Positions 8,248-16,845 of a DNA stretch of 36,391 nucleotides are shown piece by piece (within the stretch, counting starts at the first letter, position 1; each line of letters starts with the position of its first letter). Source of the DNA: Bordetella parapertussis (GTDB lineage: Bacteria; Pseudomonadota; Gammaproteobacteria; Burkholderiales; SG8-39); the NCBI GenBank assembly GCA_945861875.1, contig CAMAWC010000038.1, positions 1 through 36,391 on the forward strand. The letters are read 5' to 3'. The notes under the pieces are model-generated. The model was not told the DNA's origin. It was given only the letters and a program-made list of their open reading frames with translations, and ran no database searches. A program made the position numbers and the translations under genes.

Positions 8248-9440
8248 AGGAACAACTCTCGCGGATCGATCTTGACCGAGTCGTACTCCAGCGCGCGCTG
8301 GATGCGATAGGGTTCGTCGCCCTTGAACTTGTACTCTTTCATCAGGTCGAGCATCTTGTAGGGAATCAGCGGATTACCCTGCGCGTCCTTGACCACCATG
8401 ATGCGCGGCTGCATGCGACGGACCATGTTCTGCGCGATCACGATAGCAACCTCGCCGCTGTTCAGCTCGACCACGCTGCCCACCGGGAACACGCCTATGC
8501 ACTGGATGAACTGCTCGACCAGCGCCGGGTGGAACTGCTTGCCGCGGCCCTTGTAGATGATATTGAGCGCATTGGCCGGGGAGATGTTCTCGCCAAAGGG
8601 CTGCGGCGCGGTAAGAATGTCATAGGCATCTACAATCCCGGCGATCAATCCTAGCAGGGCGATCGCGTCACCGCGCAGTCCGCGCGGATAGCCGCTGCCG
8701 TCAAAGCGCTCGTGGTGCAGCGATGCCAGGGCCGGCAGCTCGGTGGGAACACCCGGGGTGTTCCTGAGGATCTCGACCGAATGGTCCACGTGCGTGCGAT
8801 AGAGCTCGGTCTGCGCGGCGTTGATCGGCCCGTGCACCGCCAGCTCGGTCGGCAGCTTGAGTTTGCCCACGTCCTGCAACAAGCCGAGCATGCCCAGCAG
8901 CTGCATGCGGTCCTGCGGCAGCTGCAGGAAACGCCCGAAAATGGTCATCATCACGGAAATTTCCACCGCCCGGCTGAGCGTCTCGCCGCTTTTTTCCTGC
9001 AGCTTGGTGAGCAGCGCCATGGCATCGGGGTTGCGGACCACGCTCTCGGTGATCTGCGCCGCCGCTTCCTGCGAGCGCGAGCTGTCTATGGTGTTGCCGA
9101 TTTCCACGGCGCGCGCCAGCTCCTTTACCACCACCTTGGTGCCGGTAAAGGCAATCTGCGCCTTGGGCAGCTCGACCTCGACGCTGGCCACCACCTTGTG
9201 CACGGTGGTGCCGCGGATCTTGGCGATGTCCTCGGCCGTGACCTTGCGCACGTCCGGCCTGTCCTCTTTTTCCGGGTCGATAAAGACGACCTTGCAGAAT
9301 TTTTTCAGCGCCTCGACCTGCTTGTCGCTGCTCAGCACAAAACCCTGGAACATGAAGGGTGTTTCGGTCCACGGCCGGTCGAGCTTGGCGATGAACATGC
9401 CAAATTCCAGCGCGTCAACGGAGGTTTCTATGAGTTTCAT
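8244..9440 (-). CDS. DUF3391/HD-GYP domain protein with altered HD motif
   Basis: A 398-residue protein. The N-terminal ~125 residues match the DUF3391 region that often precedes HD-GYP domains, and the HD-GYP domain covers about 130-330. HD-GYP proteins are c-di-GMP phosphodiesterases with a two- or three-metal centre. The GYP part is intact (HHERFDGSGYP, 242-252), as are H217 and D271. The HD dyad itself reads QD (LLQDVGK, Q189-D190), and the usual upstream HS of the helix before it is also missing. Catalysis may be impaired or changed. No response-receiver domain is present. It is the first gene of a two-gene unit with the degenerate GGDEF-EAL protein. About 165 bases of non-coding DNA separate it from ribE. 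Confidence 0.88.
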   Translation of the reverse strand: MKLIETSVDALEFGMFIAKLDRPWTETPFMFQGFVLSSDKQVEALKKFCKVVFIDPEKEDRPDVRKVTAEDIAKIRGTTVHKVVASVEVELPKAQIAFTGTKVVVKELARAVEIGNTIDSSRSQEAAAQITESVVRNPDAMALLTKLQEKSGETLSRAVEISVMMTIFGRFLQLPQDRMQLLGMLGLLQDVGKLKLPTELAVHGPINAAQTELYRTHVDHSVEILRNTPGVPTELPALASLHHERFDGSGYPRGLRGDAIALLGLIAGIVDAYDILTAPQPFGENISPANALNIIYKGRGKQFHPALVEQFIQCIGVFPVGSVVELNSGEVAIVIAQNMVRRMQPRIMVVKDAQGNPLIPYKMLDLMKEYKFKGDEPYRIQRALEYDSVKIDPRELFL

Positions 9441-9606
9441 GCGGGGACGTGATCTGCGAACAATTTGACTTAACCAGCAGTGTTAATCGAAAAAGCGGCC
9501 TGCGCGATTTGCTATCAGGCGGCCCACTACAACCAGTCGGCGCGCGAGGACAAAGCTTACTCTCAATCGCACCGGCTTTCAGTCGCGCCGCCCGGATATG
9601 CATCCG

Positions 9607-10200
9607 TCATCCCGATGGCGTCCCGAGCATGCGCTCGGCGTACCTTGCCATCATGTCCACCTCCAGGTTGACCGGACTGCCCGGCTTTAAGTTCCGCAGC
9701 GTGGTCACGGCAATGGTGTGGGGAATCAGGTTGATTTCAAAATCGGCCCCGCTCACAGCGTTGACAGTAAGGCTGACGCCCTGCACGGTAATGGAACCCT
9801 TGCGCGCGATGTAGCGGGCTATATCCGCCGGGGCATGTATAGCCAGCAGGCGGTTGTCGCCCAGCGCGTCAAAGCGCAACACCTCGCCCACGCCGTCGAC
9901 ATGGCCGGAAACGAGGTGGCCGCCGAGGCGGTCGGCAAGGCGCAGGGATTTTTCCAGGTTCACTTCGGCCGGCGCCGCAAGGCCGGTGGTCACGCGCAGC
10001 GTTTCGCGCGACACGTCGGCTTCAAATCCCCTGGCGCTCTTGACGACGGCGGTCAGGCACACGCCGTTGACGGCGATGCTGTCGCCTATGGCCACGTCAG
10101 CCATATCAAGGCCGCCGGCGTCAATCACCAGGCGCTGGCCGCCCGTGGTGGGGTCAATGCGGGTAATGCTGCCGACGGCGGCGATGATGCCGGTGAACAT
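9607..10200 (-). CDS. ribE: Riboflavin synthase, alpha chain
   Basis: A 197-residue protein of full family length that dismutates two 6,7-dimethyl-8-ribityllumazine molecules into riboflavin and a pyrimidinedione. It has the two tandem lumazine-binding barrels: the first begins MFTGIIAAVG and contains GDSIAVNGVCLT, the second contains LVSGHVDGVG and GSITVQGVSLTVN. The C-terminal helix is LEVDMMARYAERML. The other rib genes are not in the window. The gene follows the Bug receptor by 47 bases on the same strand, but a housekeeping enzyme so placed may have its own promoter. No FMN riboswitch is recognisable in the gap. It is called ribC in older E. coli nomenclature. Confidence 0.96.
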   Translation of the reverse strand: MFTGIIAAVGSITRIDPTTGGQRLVIDAGGLDMADVAIGDSIAVNGVCLTAVVKSARGFEADVSRETLRVTTGLAAPAEVNLEKSLRLADRLGGHLVSGHVDGVGEVLRFDALGDNRLLAIHAPADIARYIARKGSITVQGVSLTVNAVSGADFEINLIPHTIAVTTLRNLKPGSPVNLEVDMMARYAERMLGTPSG

Positions 10201-10247
10201 GGGGAAATCGCTTCTATCAATAAGGGTAATACATACCGGTCACCCGG

Positions 10248-11210
10248 CTACTCCAGCTTTATCCCGGAATCCTTGATGACTTTAGCCCATTTGGCCTTTT
10301 CACTGCTGATCCAGGCAGCCAGGGCTTCGGGTGAATCGGTGCGCACGTCGGCGCCCTGCCCGAGCAGGCGCTCCTTCATGTCCGGCGTGTTGAGGATGCG
10401 CGTAATCTCGGCGTTTAGTTTGGCGACGATATCGCGCGGCGTTCCGGCCGGGGCAAGAATGCCCTGCCAGGATCCCGTTTCGAAGCCGGGCAGGAATTCG
10501 CCTATGGTCGGCACATCGGAAATTTGCGCCACGCGCTTGGCCCCGGATACGGCAAGGATGCGCATCTTGCCGCTTTTCACCTGCGGATACGTGGCGATCA
10601 TGCCGTTCATGATCATGTTGGCCTGCCCTGCCGCCACGTCGGTCACCGCCTGCGAACCACCTTTGTAGTGGATGAAGGTCCATTGCGCACCGCTGCGCAG
10701 GGCAAGATCAACGCCGGCCAGATGCGGCGCGCCGCCCAGGCCCGACGTGGCGAAATTAAGCTTGTTGGGGTTGGCCTTGGCGTAGGCGATCAATTCGTTC
10801 ACGTTGTTAACCGGCACCGCGGGATGAACGGCGAGGATATGCGGTGAATAAGCGACAAACCCCACCGCCGCGAAATCTTTCACCGGATCGAATGTCATGC
10901 CCGGATAAACGCTCGGATTGATGGCAAGGGCGCCAAGATCGATCAGCAACAGCGTGTAACCGTCGGGCGCCGCCCTGGCGACAAACTCCGCGCCGACGTT
11001 GCCATTGGCACCGGTTTTGGTTTCAACTATCACCGGCTGGCCCCAGGCCTCGGTCAGTTTCGCACTGATCAGGCGCGCCAGGATGTCCGAGGTACCGCCC
11101 GCAGCAAACGGCACGATCATGCGAATCGGCTTGTTCGGGTAGCCCTGCGCCATTGTCAGTGTTGCGCACAACGCGAGCGCAAGTCCGGCCGCCAGTTTTG
11201 CAAATTTCAT
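10248..11210 (-). CDS. Bug/TctC-family periplasmic solute-binding protein (1)
   Basis: A 320-residue tripartite-tricarboxylate-transporter-type binding protein. It has a signal peptide (MKFAKLAAGLALALCATLTMAQ) and the family landmarks YPNKPIRMIVPFAAGG, GGAPHLAGVDL, HYKGGSQAVTDVAAGQ and SDVPTIGEF. The start at 11210 is chosen over an upstream ATG at 11252, because AGGAGGAATA precedes it directly and the signal peptide begins there. It sits 38 bases after the aldehyde dehydrogenase gene in the same operon, so it probably binds a carboxylate related to that pathway. No TctA or TctB membrane partners are present. Ligand unknown. Confidence 0.92.
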   Translation of the reverse strand: MKFAKLAAGLALALCATLTMAQGYPNKPIRMIVPFAAGGTSDILARLISAKLTEAWGQPVIVETKTGANGNVGAEFVARAAPDGYTLLLIDLGALAINPSVYPGMTFDPVKDFAAVGFVAYSPHILAVHPAVPVNNVNELIAYAKANPNKLNFATSGLGGAPHLAGVDLALRSGAQWTFIHYKGGSQAVTDVAAGQANMIMNGMIATYPQVKSGKMRILAVSGAKRVAQISDVPTIGEFLPGFETGSWQGILAPAGTPRDIVAKLNAEITRILNTPDMKERLLGQGADVRTDSPEALAAWISSEKAKWAKVIKDSGIKLE

Positions 11211-11248
11211 TATTCCTCCTCGTTGCGCCTTGTTTTGAGGCTCTTGCT

Positions 11249-12691
11249 TCAAGCGCTGATGTATGCGGTCTTGACCGTGGTATAGAACTCACGCGCATAG
11301 GCACCCTGTTCGCGCGGACCGTAGGACGAGCCTTTGCGCCCGCCGAAGGGAACATGATAGTCGACGCCGGCGGTGGGCAGGTTGACCATCACCATGCCGG
11401 CCTGCGAATGGCGCTTGAAGTGTGCCGCGTGCTTGAGCGAAGTGGTGGCAATGCCCGAGGACAGGCCGAAGGCCGTGTCATTGGCCACGGCCAGCGCCTC
11501 GTCGTAATTTTTCACGCGAATGACACTCGCCACCGGCCCGAATATCTCCTCGCGGTTGATGCGCATGGTGGCGGTGGTTTCGGTGAAGAGGGCCGGGGAG
11601 AAATAAAAACCCTCGCTGTCGCGCTTGAGACGTTCGCCGCCGGCGACCAGTTTCGCGCCTTCTTTTTTGCCGATTTCGACGTAGGACAAATCCTGCTCGA
11701 GTTGCTCGGCGCTGGACACCGGCCCGATGTCGGTGCCGTCCTTCAACGCATTGTCGATTTTCAGGCCCTTCATGCGTTCGGCCAGGGCGGCGACAAAGCG
11801 GTCGTGTATGCCTTCGGTGACAATCAGCCTGCTCGCCGCGGTGCAGCGCTGGCCGGTGGAGAAAAAGGCGCTTTGCGCCGACAACTCGACGGCGATTTTC
11901 AGGTCGGCGTCATCGAGCACCACCTGCGGGTTCTTGCCGCCCATTTCCAGTTGCACCTTGGCCATGCGCGCGACGCAGGCTTCGGCCACGCGCTTACCCA
12001 CCGACACCGAGCCGGTGAAGCTGACGGCGTTGATGCGCGCATCGGTCAGCAGCGCCTCGCCCACCACACTGCCACGGCCCATCACCAGGTTGAACACACC
12101 GGCCGGCAGGCCGGCGCGCGAGATGATTTCCGCCAGCGCCCAGGCGCAACCGGGGACCAGGTCCGCGGGCTTCATCACCACGCAATTGCCATAGGCGAGC
12201 GCCGGGGCGATTTTCCAGGCGGGGATGGCGATGGGAAAATTCCACGGCGTGATGATGCCCACCACGCCGACCGGCTCGCGCGTCATCTCGACCGTCACGC
12301 CGGGGCGCACCGATGGCAGCACCTCGCCGCCGATGCGCAGCGCCTCGCCGGCAAAAAACTTGAATATCGCACCGGCCCGCGCCGCCTCGCCTATGCCCTC
12401 GGCGCGCGTCTTGCCCTCCTCGCGCGCGAGCAGCGTACCCAGCTCCTCCTTGCGTGCGATGATTTCGGTGCCGATTCGATCGAGCGCATCAAAGCGCAGC
12501 TGCGGCGTGGCGACCGACCAGGCCGGGAAGGCCGCAACGGCCGCGCCCATCGCCTGTTCGACCTGCGCCTTGTCGGCGCCGGCGTATTCGCCGACCACAT
12601 CCGAAACATCGGACGGGTTGATGTCCTTGGTGGCGCGCGCGCCGTCTTTCCACTCGCCGCCGATGAAATTCTGGTGCAGGGTTTCAGCCAT
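11249..12691 (-). CDS. Aldehyde dehydrogenase, probable 2,5-dioxopentanoate dehydrogenase
   Basis: A 480-residue NAD(P)+-dependent aldehyde dehydrogenase, cytosolic. Catalytic residues are seen: N151 (TPWNFP), K174 (MKPAD), general base E249 (QLEMGGKNP) and nucleophile C283 (GQRCTAASR). The EEIFGPV motif is also present. Length and motifs fit the alpha-ketoglutaric semialdehyde dehydrogenase type, which makes 2-oxoglutarate from 2,5-dioxopentanoate. The operon supports this: a DapA-family lyase lies 47 bases upstream, and a uronate dehydrogenase with TRAP transporter lies beyond the regulator. The substrate is inferred from context; other semialdehydes are possible. The 596-residue open frame on the plus strand here is a shadow. 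Confidence 0.88.
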   Translation of the reverse strand: MAETLHQNFIGGEWKDGARATKDINPSDVSDVVGEYAGADKAQVEQAMGAAVAAFPAWSVATPQLRFDALDRIGTEIIARKEELGTLLAREEGKTRAEGIGEAARAGAIFKFFAGEALRIGGEVLPSVRPGVTVEMTREPVGVVGIITPWNFPIAIPAWKIAPALAYGNCVVMKPADLVPGCAWALAEIISRAGLPAGVFNLVMGRGSVVGEALLTDARINAVSFTGSVSVGKRVAEACVARMAKVQLEMGGKNPQVVLDDADLKIAVELSAQSAFFSTGQRCTAASRLIVTEGIHDRFVAALAERMKGLKIDNALKDGTDIGPVSSAEQLEQDLSYVEIGKKEGAKLVAGGERLKRDSEGFYFSPALFTETTATMRINREEIFGPVASVIRVKNYDEALAVANDTAFGLSSGIATTSLKHAAHFKRHSQAGMVMVNLPTAGVDYHVPFGGRKGSSYGPREQGAYAREFYTTVKTAYISA

Positions 12692-12738
12692 GTTTTGCGT
12701 CTTTCCGGAAAATGGGATTGCAGAAACAGGATTGCAAA

Positions 12739-13677
12739 TCAGGCGGCCTTGGCCGCGTCCAGCGCCGCATCATACGCGCGCAAGGCCCTGGCCACCGGAC
12801 CGACCACTTCGCGCTGCGCCTCGCTCAGGTTGGACAACAGCGGCAGCATCGGCCCCATGTCGGCGATGCCGGCGAGCGTCACCGCGTCGTGCAACACGCG
12901 GATCGGGCTCATGCCGTCGCGGCAGTCCTCCAGCGGCATGTAGGCTTGGCGTATCTTCGCGGCTTCGTCGTAGCGTTTGGCCTTCAATAAGGCGTGCAGC
13001 TTCATCGAGCCCCTCGGACCGACACAGATAGAGCCCGAAGTCATGCTCTTCAGGCCAAAGTCGCGCATGTGCACGATGGCCGGACGCTCGCCTATGCCGC
13101 TCACCACGATGTCGGTGCCGATGCGCTCGATGATGGCCGACAGGTAGGCGTCGACTTCCGGTTTTTCGCGTACCACTGCGTACTTGATCGAGCAGACCAG
13201 TCCGTCCTTGACCAGCGCGGCGAGGGTGTCGGGTGCGATCTGGTTTTCCGACTTGAGGTAGATCACCGTCGGCTTGCCGAGGATGTCGGCGAATTTGCGA
13301 ATACCGCGGGCAATGCCGGCATCGGTGGAGGGAAATTGCGAGGGCAGCACCATCGCCGTCGGGAAACGCCGCTCGCGCAGCACCGCCGCCTGGTCGATAA
13401 GGCGGCCATAGTCCGGCCCCGCCGAGGGCAGCATCCAGGTGTCGGCACCGGCCGCCTCAGCCAGGAAGTCCAGTGTCGCGGCGTACTCGGACAAGGGCAG
13501 GTTGTAAAAATTGGCGTTGCCGCCGTACATCAGCGAGCGCACCCCTCCCGCCTCCATGTAACTGATCAGCGCGCGATTGGCTTCGCGGTTGAGTGTCAGA
13601 TCGGCATTGCGCGCCAGCGGTGGTACAGCAATCACCGAGGCCTGCAAATCAGCGGGGCTTACCGGTGTGAGTTTCAT
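12739..13677 (-). CDS. DapA/NanA-family aldolase or dehydratase
   Basis: A 312-residue TIM-barrel enzyme of the dihydrodipicolinate synthase/N-acetylneuraminate lyase family. The probable Schiff-base lysine is K165 (SIKYAV) and the catalytic tyrosine Y140 (VIYLKSEN), at about family spacing. The usual GTTGE loop reads GGNANFYN, so it is not lysine-pathway DapA. The neighbouring ketoglutarate-semialdehyde-type dehydrogenase and uronate dehydrogenase suggest the 5-dehydro-4-deoxyglucarate dehydratase step (KdgD), which decarboxylates and dehydrates to 2,5-dioxopentanoate. Overall similarity to classical KdgD seems low, so this is a candidate only. It is the first gene of the operon, and a 20-bp palindrome lies about 125 bases before its ATG. 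Confidence 0.8.
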   Translation of the reverse strand: MKLTPVSPADLQASVIAVPPLARNADLTLNREANRALISYMEAGGVRSLMYGGNANFYNLPLSEYAATLDFLAEAAGADTWMLPSAGPDYGRLIDQAAVLRERRFPTAMVLPSQFPSTDAGIARGIRKFADILGKPTVIYLKSENQIAPDTLAALVKDGLVCSIKYAVVREKPEVDAYLSAIIERIGTDIVVSGIGERPAIVHMRDFGLKSMTSGSICVGPRGSMKLHALLKAKRYDEAAKIRQAYMPLEDCRDGMSPIRVLHDAVTLAGIADMGPMLPLLSNLSEAQREVVGPVARALRAYDAALDAAKAA

Positions 13678-13801
13678 AAGTGCTTGTCTTTCAGTGCTGG
13701 TGTAAGTGTTTTGACGTATCCAACTGCAATCTGAATGCGACAGGCGATTTGCGACTGATCAAAAATGCTGCACTGCGATGAATTTTTGCCGCCGGACCTC
13801 T

Positions 13802-13821
13802 GTTGTATGACAACATACAAC
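13802..13821. promoter_or_regulatory. Palindromic operator upstream of the lyase operon
   Basis: A perfect 8-bp inverted repeat, GTTGTATG and CATACAAC, separated by ACAA, lies between the DapA-family gene and the GntR stop codon. Its core TATG-N4-CATA recurs at 14718-14729 and, with one arm base changed, at 14701-14712 in the divergent GntR-udh region. Size and symmetry suit a FadR-type GntR dimer. Regulation is inferred. Confidence 0.65.
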
Positions 13822-13842
13822 TAAGCAGTTCTACCCAGGGAA

Positions 13843-14679
13843 TCAGCCGCTTTTGGCCTCCCCGGGACGTGCAATGCTGGCGCTGCGCCCTTCATGCGCA
13901 CGCTTCAGGCGCTCGCGGCTGTTGCCGAGGTGAGTGCGCATCGCCGCGCGCGCCGCCTCCGGGTCGCTGCGCTCGATGGCGGCATAAATATCCTCGTGCT
14001 CGCGGTTGACGCGGCGCAGGTAGTCGGGCCCCTCCTCGCGCTGGAACTGCGCCGTGTTGACGCGGGTGCGCGGGATATGCGCCGGACCGAGCTCACCCAT
14101 CAGGTCGGCGAGGTAACGGTTGCCCGAGGCGAGCGCGACCTGGCGGTGAAACTCGTAGTCGGGCTTTACCGCGTCTTCCTCGCGATCGACGCAGGCGGCA
14201 AACTCATCCAGCGCGCGGCGCATTGCGGTGAGATGAACGGCGTTGCGCCGTGAGGCGGCCAGGGCGGCGGATTCGGTTTCCAGGCTGATGCGAAGCTCGA
14301 GAATCTCGAGCACGTCACGGATGGTGGCAAGGTCGGGAATGGCGAGGGTCAGCGACCCGTTGGCGCGCGCATCGAGCACAAAAGTGCCGATGCCGTGGCG
14401 CGTGTCGACCAGCCCGCCGGCCTGCAGGCGCGAAATGGCCTCGCGCACCACGGTGCGGCTGACGCCATAGGCGCGCATGATCTCGGCCTCGGTAGGCAGC
14501 TTGTCACCGGGCCGCAATTCGCGCCACTGGATGCGCTCGGACAGGCTCGCCACCAGCTGCTGCGTAAGGTTGCGCCCGCGCTGGGCCGGCTCGTCGGCCG
14601 GAGCCGCGCCGGCACCGACCGGGGCCGGTGCCCCTCTTCGGACCAGACGCTCTATGGGTTGGCGGGTTGGGCTTGACAT
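13843..14679 (-). CDS. GntR family transcriptional regulator, FadR subfamily (FCD domain)
   Basis: A 278-residue DNA-binding regulator. An N-terminal winged helix-turn-helix (about 38-105) contains LRPGDKLPTEAEI and YGVSRTVVREAISRL. A C-terminal all-helical FCD ligand-binding domain (about 118-255) carries probable metal ligands D174, H178, H228 and H250. FCD regulators commonly sense sugar acids or carboxylates. The start at 14679 is chosen because the reading frame farther up runs antisense into udh. About 35 extra N-terminal residues rich in Pro/Ala/Arg precede the winged helix. It lies between a catabolic operon and divergent udh, with matching palindromes at both promoters, so it probably represses both and is itself autoregulated. 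Confidence 0.92.
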   Translation of the reverse strand: MSSPTRQPIERLVRRGAPAPVGAGAAPADEPAQRGRNLTQQLVASLSERIQWRELRPGDKLPTEAEIMRAYGVSRTVVREAISRLQAGGLVDTRHGIGTFVLDARANGSLTLAIPDLATIRDVLEILELRISLETESAALAASRRNAVHLTAMRRALDEFAACVDREEDAVKPDYEFHRQVALASGNRYLADLMGELGPAHIPRTRVNTAQFQREEGPDYLRRVNREHEDIYAAIERSDPEAARAAMRTHLGNSRERLKRAHEGRSASIARPGEAKSG

Positions 14680-14703
14680 GGTCTGGCAAGGACACCATAT
14701 AAT
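14673..14703 (+). promoter_or_regulatory. Sigma-70-like promoter for udh-dctPQM
   Basis: A perfect -35 TTGACA (14673-14678) and a perfect -10 TATAAT (14698-14703) are separated by 19 bases, slightly longer than ideal. It points towards udh and overlaps the start of the divergent gntR gene. Transcription would begin near 14710. Confidence 0.6.
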
Positions 14704-14729
14704 GACGACATAAGACGTATGATGACATA
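14701..14729. promoter_or_regulatory. Two candidate GntR operators at the udh promoter
   Basis: AATG-ACGA-CATA (14701-14712) overlaps the -10 box, and TATG-ATGA-CATA (14718-14729) covers the predicted start region. Their centres are 17 bases apart. Both share the TATG-N4-CATA plan of the perfect palindrome at 13802-13821. Position over the promoter suggests repression relieved by a pathway intermediate. Confidence 0.6.
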
Positions 14730-14815
14730 TAAAACCTGGCGATATCAAGTGGCAGTCAGCTGCCGGTGATTGACGCCAGAAACCATGCCCCACTCCACCA
14801 ATACTCTGGAACACC

Positions 14816-15622
14816 ATGGCTGAACAAAAGCTCAAACGCCTGCTTATAACCGGCGCCGCCGGTGCCCTCGGACGCGTACTGCGCGAAAAACTCAAACCCG
14901 ATGCCACCATCCTGCGCCTGTCGGACCGCGCCCCCGTGGCGGCGGCCGGCCCCGGCGAGGAAGCGGTGGTCTGCGACCTCGCCGACAAGGACGCTGTCAT
15001 TGCTTTACTCAAGGATGTTGATGCCGTGGTCCACCTGGGTGGCATTTCGGTCGAGGGGCCGTGGGAACCCATCCTGCAGTCCAACATCATCGGCCTGCAT
15101 AATGTGTATGAAGCGGCACGCATCAACGGTGTCAAGCGCACGGTCTTTGCCAGTTCCAACCATGCCGTCGGCTTTCGCTCCCAGAGCGAGACCATAGACG
15201 CCCTCGCACCACAGCGCCCGGACGGCAATTACGGCCTGTCCAAGTGTTTTGGCGAAGACCTGTCGCGTTTTTACTTTGACCGTTACGGCATCGAAACGGT
15301 GTGCATGCGCATCGGCTCCTGCTTTGCCGAGCCGGTTGACCGGCGCATGCTCATCACCTGGCTGTCCTTTGACGACCTTGCTGAACTGGTGCGCCGCGCC
15401 TTGTTCACGCCCAAGGTCGGCCACACCATCGTCTTTGGCACTTCCAACAACCGCGACAGCTTCTGGGACAATAGCCAGGCGGCGCACCTGGGCTGGAAGC
15501 CCAAGGACAGCAGCGAACCCTGGCGCGCCAAACTCGAAGCCGGGCCGCCGTTGCCCGCCGAAAGTCCGCTGTTGCTCTACCAGGGCGGCACCTACACCGC
15601 CATGGGGCCGTACAAAAACTGA
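14816..15622 (+). CDS. udh: Uronate dehydrogenase
   Basis: A 268-residue short-chain NAD+-dependent enzyme that oxidises D-glucuronate or D-galacturonate to the aldarolactone (EC 1.1.1.203 type). It has the Rossmann motif TGAAGALG (12-19), CDLAD, the [10 protein letters not shown] segment, serines 113-114 in FASSNHAVG, and the catalytic pair Y139/K143 in YGLSK. The stretches [22 protein letters not shown] and LGWKPKD are very like characterised Pseudomonas and Agrobacterium Udh as I recall them. It is the first gene of the plus-strand unit udh-dctPQM, under the promoter at 14673-14703 and the paired palindromes. A separate lactonase or lactone isomerase is not visible nearby. Confidence 0.9.
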   Translation: MAEQKLKRLLITGAAGALGRVLREKLKPDATILRLSDRAPVAAAGPGEEAVVCDLADKDAVIALLKDVDAVVHLGGISVEGPWEPILQSNIIGLHNVYEAARINGVKRTVFASSNHAVGFRSQSETIDALAPQRPDGNYGLSKCFGEDLSRFYFDRYGIETVCMRIGSCFAEPVDRRMLITWLSFDDLAELVRRALFTPKVGHTIVFGTSNNRDSFWDNSQAAHLGWKPKDSSEPWRAKLEAGPPLPAESPLLLYQGGTYTAMGPYKN

Positions 15623-15678
15623 ACTCGCAAGCTGCACATTTCCCCAACCCCAAAGAAATTACCACCTGGAGGCCTCAA

Positions 15679-16665
15679 ATGAACCGGATCACACTCAAGA
15701 CACTCAGCTCGCTTGCCCTTGCCGTCGCCGCAGCCCTCGCCGTTCCGGCCACCGGCTTTGCCAAGGAATTCCGCTCCGCCGACGTGCATCCCGAGGATTA
15801 CCCGACGGTCATGGCGGTCAAGTACATGAGCGACATCATCAAGCAAAAAACCGGCGGCAAGGACTCGATCAAGGTCTTCACCGGCAACGCGCTGGGCGGT
15901 GAAAAAGACACCATCGAGCAAACCAAGATCGGCGCCCTCGACTTCGTGCGCATCAATGTCGCACCGATGAACAACATCTGCCCCGAGACCATGGTACCGA
16001 CCATGCCCTTCCTGTTCCGCTCCAAGGAACACATGCGCCACGTGCTCGACGGCCCGGTCGGCGAGGAAATCCTCAAGGCCTGCGAAAAACAGGGCTACAT
16101 CGGGCTCGCCTTTTACGACTCGGGATCGCGCTCCATCTACACCACCAAAAAGCCGGTCAAAACCCTGGCCGATGCCAAGGGCCTGAAAATCCGCGTGCAG
16201 CAATCCGATCTGTGGGTCGCCCTGCTGCAGGCAATGGGTGCGAATGCCACCCCGATGCCCTACGGCGAGGTCTATACCGCACTCAAGACCGGCCTGGTTG
16301 ACGGTGCCGAGAACAACTGGCCCTCTTACGACACTTCCAAGCACTTCGAAGTAGCCAAGTTCTACTCCGTCACCGAACACTCAATGGCGCCCGAAATGCT
16401 GTTGATGTCGAAGAAAATATACGATGGCCTGACGCCGGCCGAACAAAAAATCATCCGCGAAGCGGCCAAGGCGTCGGTGCCTTACATGCGCAAGCTCTGG
16501 GACGAAAAGGAAAAAGCCTCGCGCGCGCTGGTTGAGAAAGGCGGCGCGCAGATTGTCGAGGTCGACAAGAAGTCCTTCTCCGACGCGATGAAGCCGGTGT
16601 ACGACAAATTCATCACCGACCCCAAGCTCAAGGACATGATCAAGCGGGCGCAGGACACCAAGTGA
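15679..16665 (+). CDS. TRAP transporter solute-binding protein, DctP family
   Basis: A 328-residue periplasmic receptor. The signal peptide ends near VPATGFAKE, and the DctP fold is recognisable by [10 protein letters not shown], with R172 as the expected ligand-carboxylate-binding arginine, and by [18 protein letters not shown]. The segment [20 protein letters not shown] is typical of the family. GGAGG lies before the ATG. It is directly downstream of udh (56-base gap) and upstream of dctQ and dctM, so a uronate such as D-glucuronate or D-galacturonate is the expected ligand; related TRAP receptors from Burkholderiales bind these. The strong hairpin just after its stop may stabilise its mRNA relative to dctQM. 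Confidence 0.93.
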   Translation: MNRITLKTLSSLALAVAAALAVPATGFAKEFRSADVHPEDYPTVMAVKYMSDIIKQKTGGKDSIKVFTGNALGGEKDTIEQTKIGALDFVRINVAPMNNICPETMVPTMPFLFRSKEHMRHVLDGPVGEEILKACEKQGYIGLAFYDSGSRSIYTTKKPVKTLADAKGLKIRVQQSDLWVALLQAMGANATPMPYGEVYTALKTGLVDGAENNWPSYDTSKHFEVAKFYSVTEHSMAPEMLLMSKKIYDGLTPAEQKIIREAAKASVPYMRKLWDEKEKASRALVEKGGAQIVEVDKKSFSDAMKPVYDKFITDPKLKDMIKRAQDTK

Positions 16666-16697
16666 CAAAACGGGGCGGCTTCTTCGCCCCGTTTTGT
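16665..16697 (+). terminator. Strong hairpin after dctP
   Basis: A 13-bp perfect stem (ACAAAACGGGGCG with its complement) and a 7-base loop begin at the last base of the dctP stop codon. The descending arm ends GTTTTGT, giving a short T run. It may partly terminate transcription or protect dctP mRNA, since dctQ and dctM continue on the same strand. Confidence 0.6.
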
Positions 16698-16732
16698 CCT
16701 CCCGAGGCGTCACGCACGCAGTGCGGACGCGC

Positions 16733-16785
16733 CGAGGGATCTGCTGTCGGGTCTGTGTCGCGCAGACTTGACGGCAGATCCCTCG
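16733..16785. repeat. Palindromic repeat element between dctP and dctQ
   Basis: Arms CGAGGGATCTGCTGTC (16733-16748) and its near-perfect complement (16770-16785) enclose a nested 5-bp hairpin GTCTG/CAGAC. It is followed by CTACGCTCGGAATGACA, a pattern common in dispersed bacterial palindromic repeats. No second copy is seen in this window. Confidence 0.55.
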
Positions 16786-16845
16786 CTACGCTCGGAATGA
16801 CAGCGTAGAGAGCAAGCCCGCACAGCCTTCCGGAAGGATCCCCGC

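Noticed and set aside
10201..10247. FMN riboswitch before ribE
   Set aside because: The gap is only 47 bases and shows no RFN-element conserved segments.
11153..12943. 596-codon plus-strand open frame opposite the aldehyde dehydrogenase
   Set aside because: The minus-strand frame has all catalytic aldehyde dehydrogenase residues; the antisense frame shows no domain.
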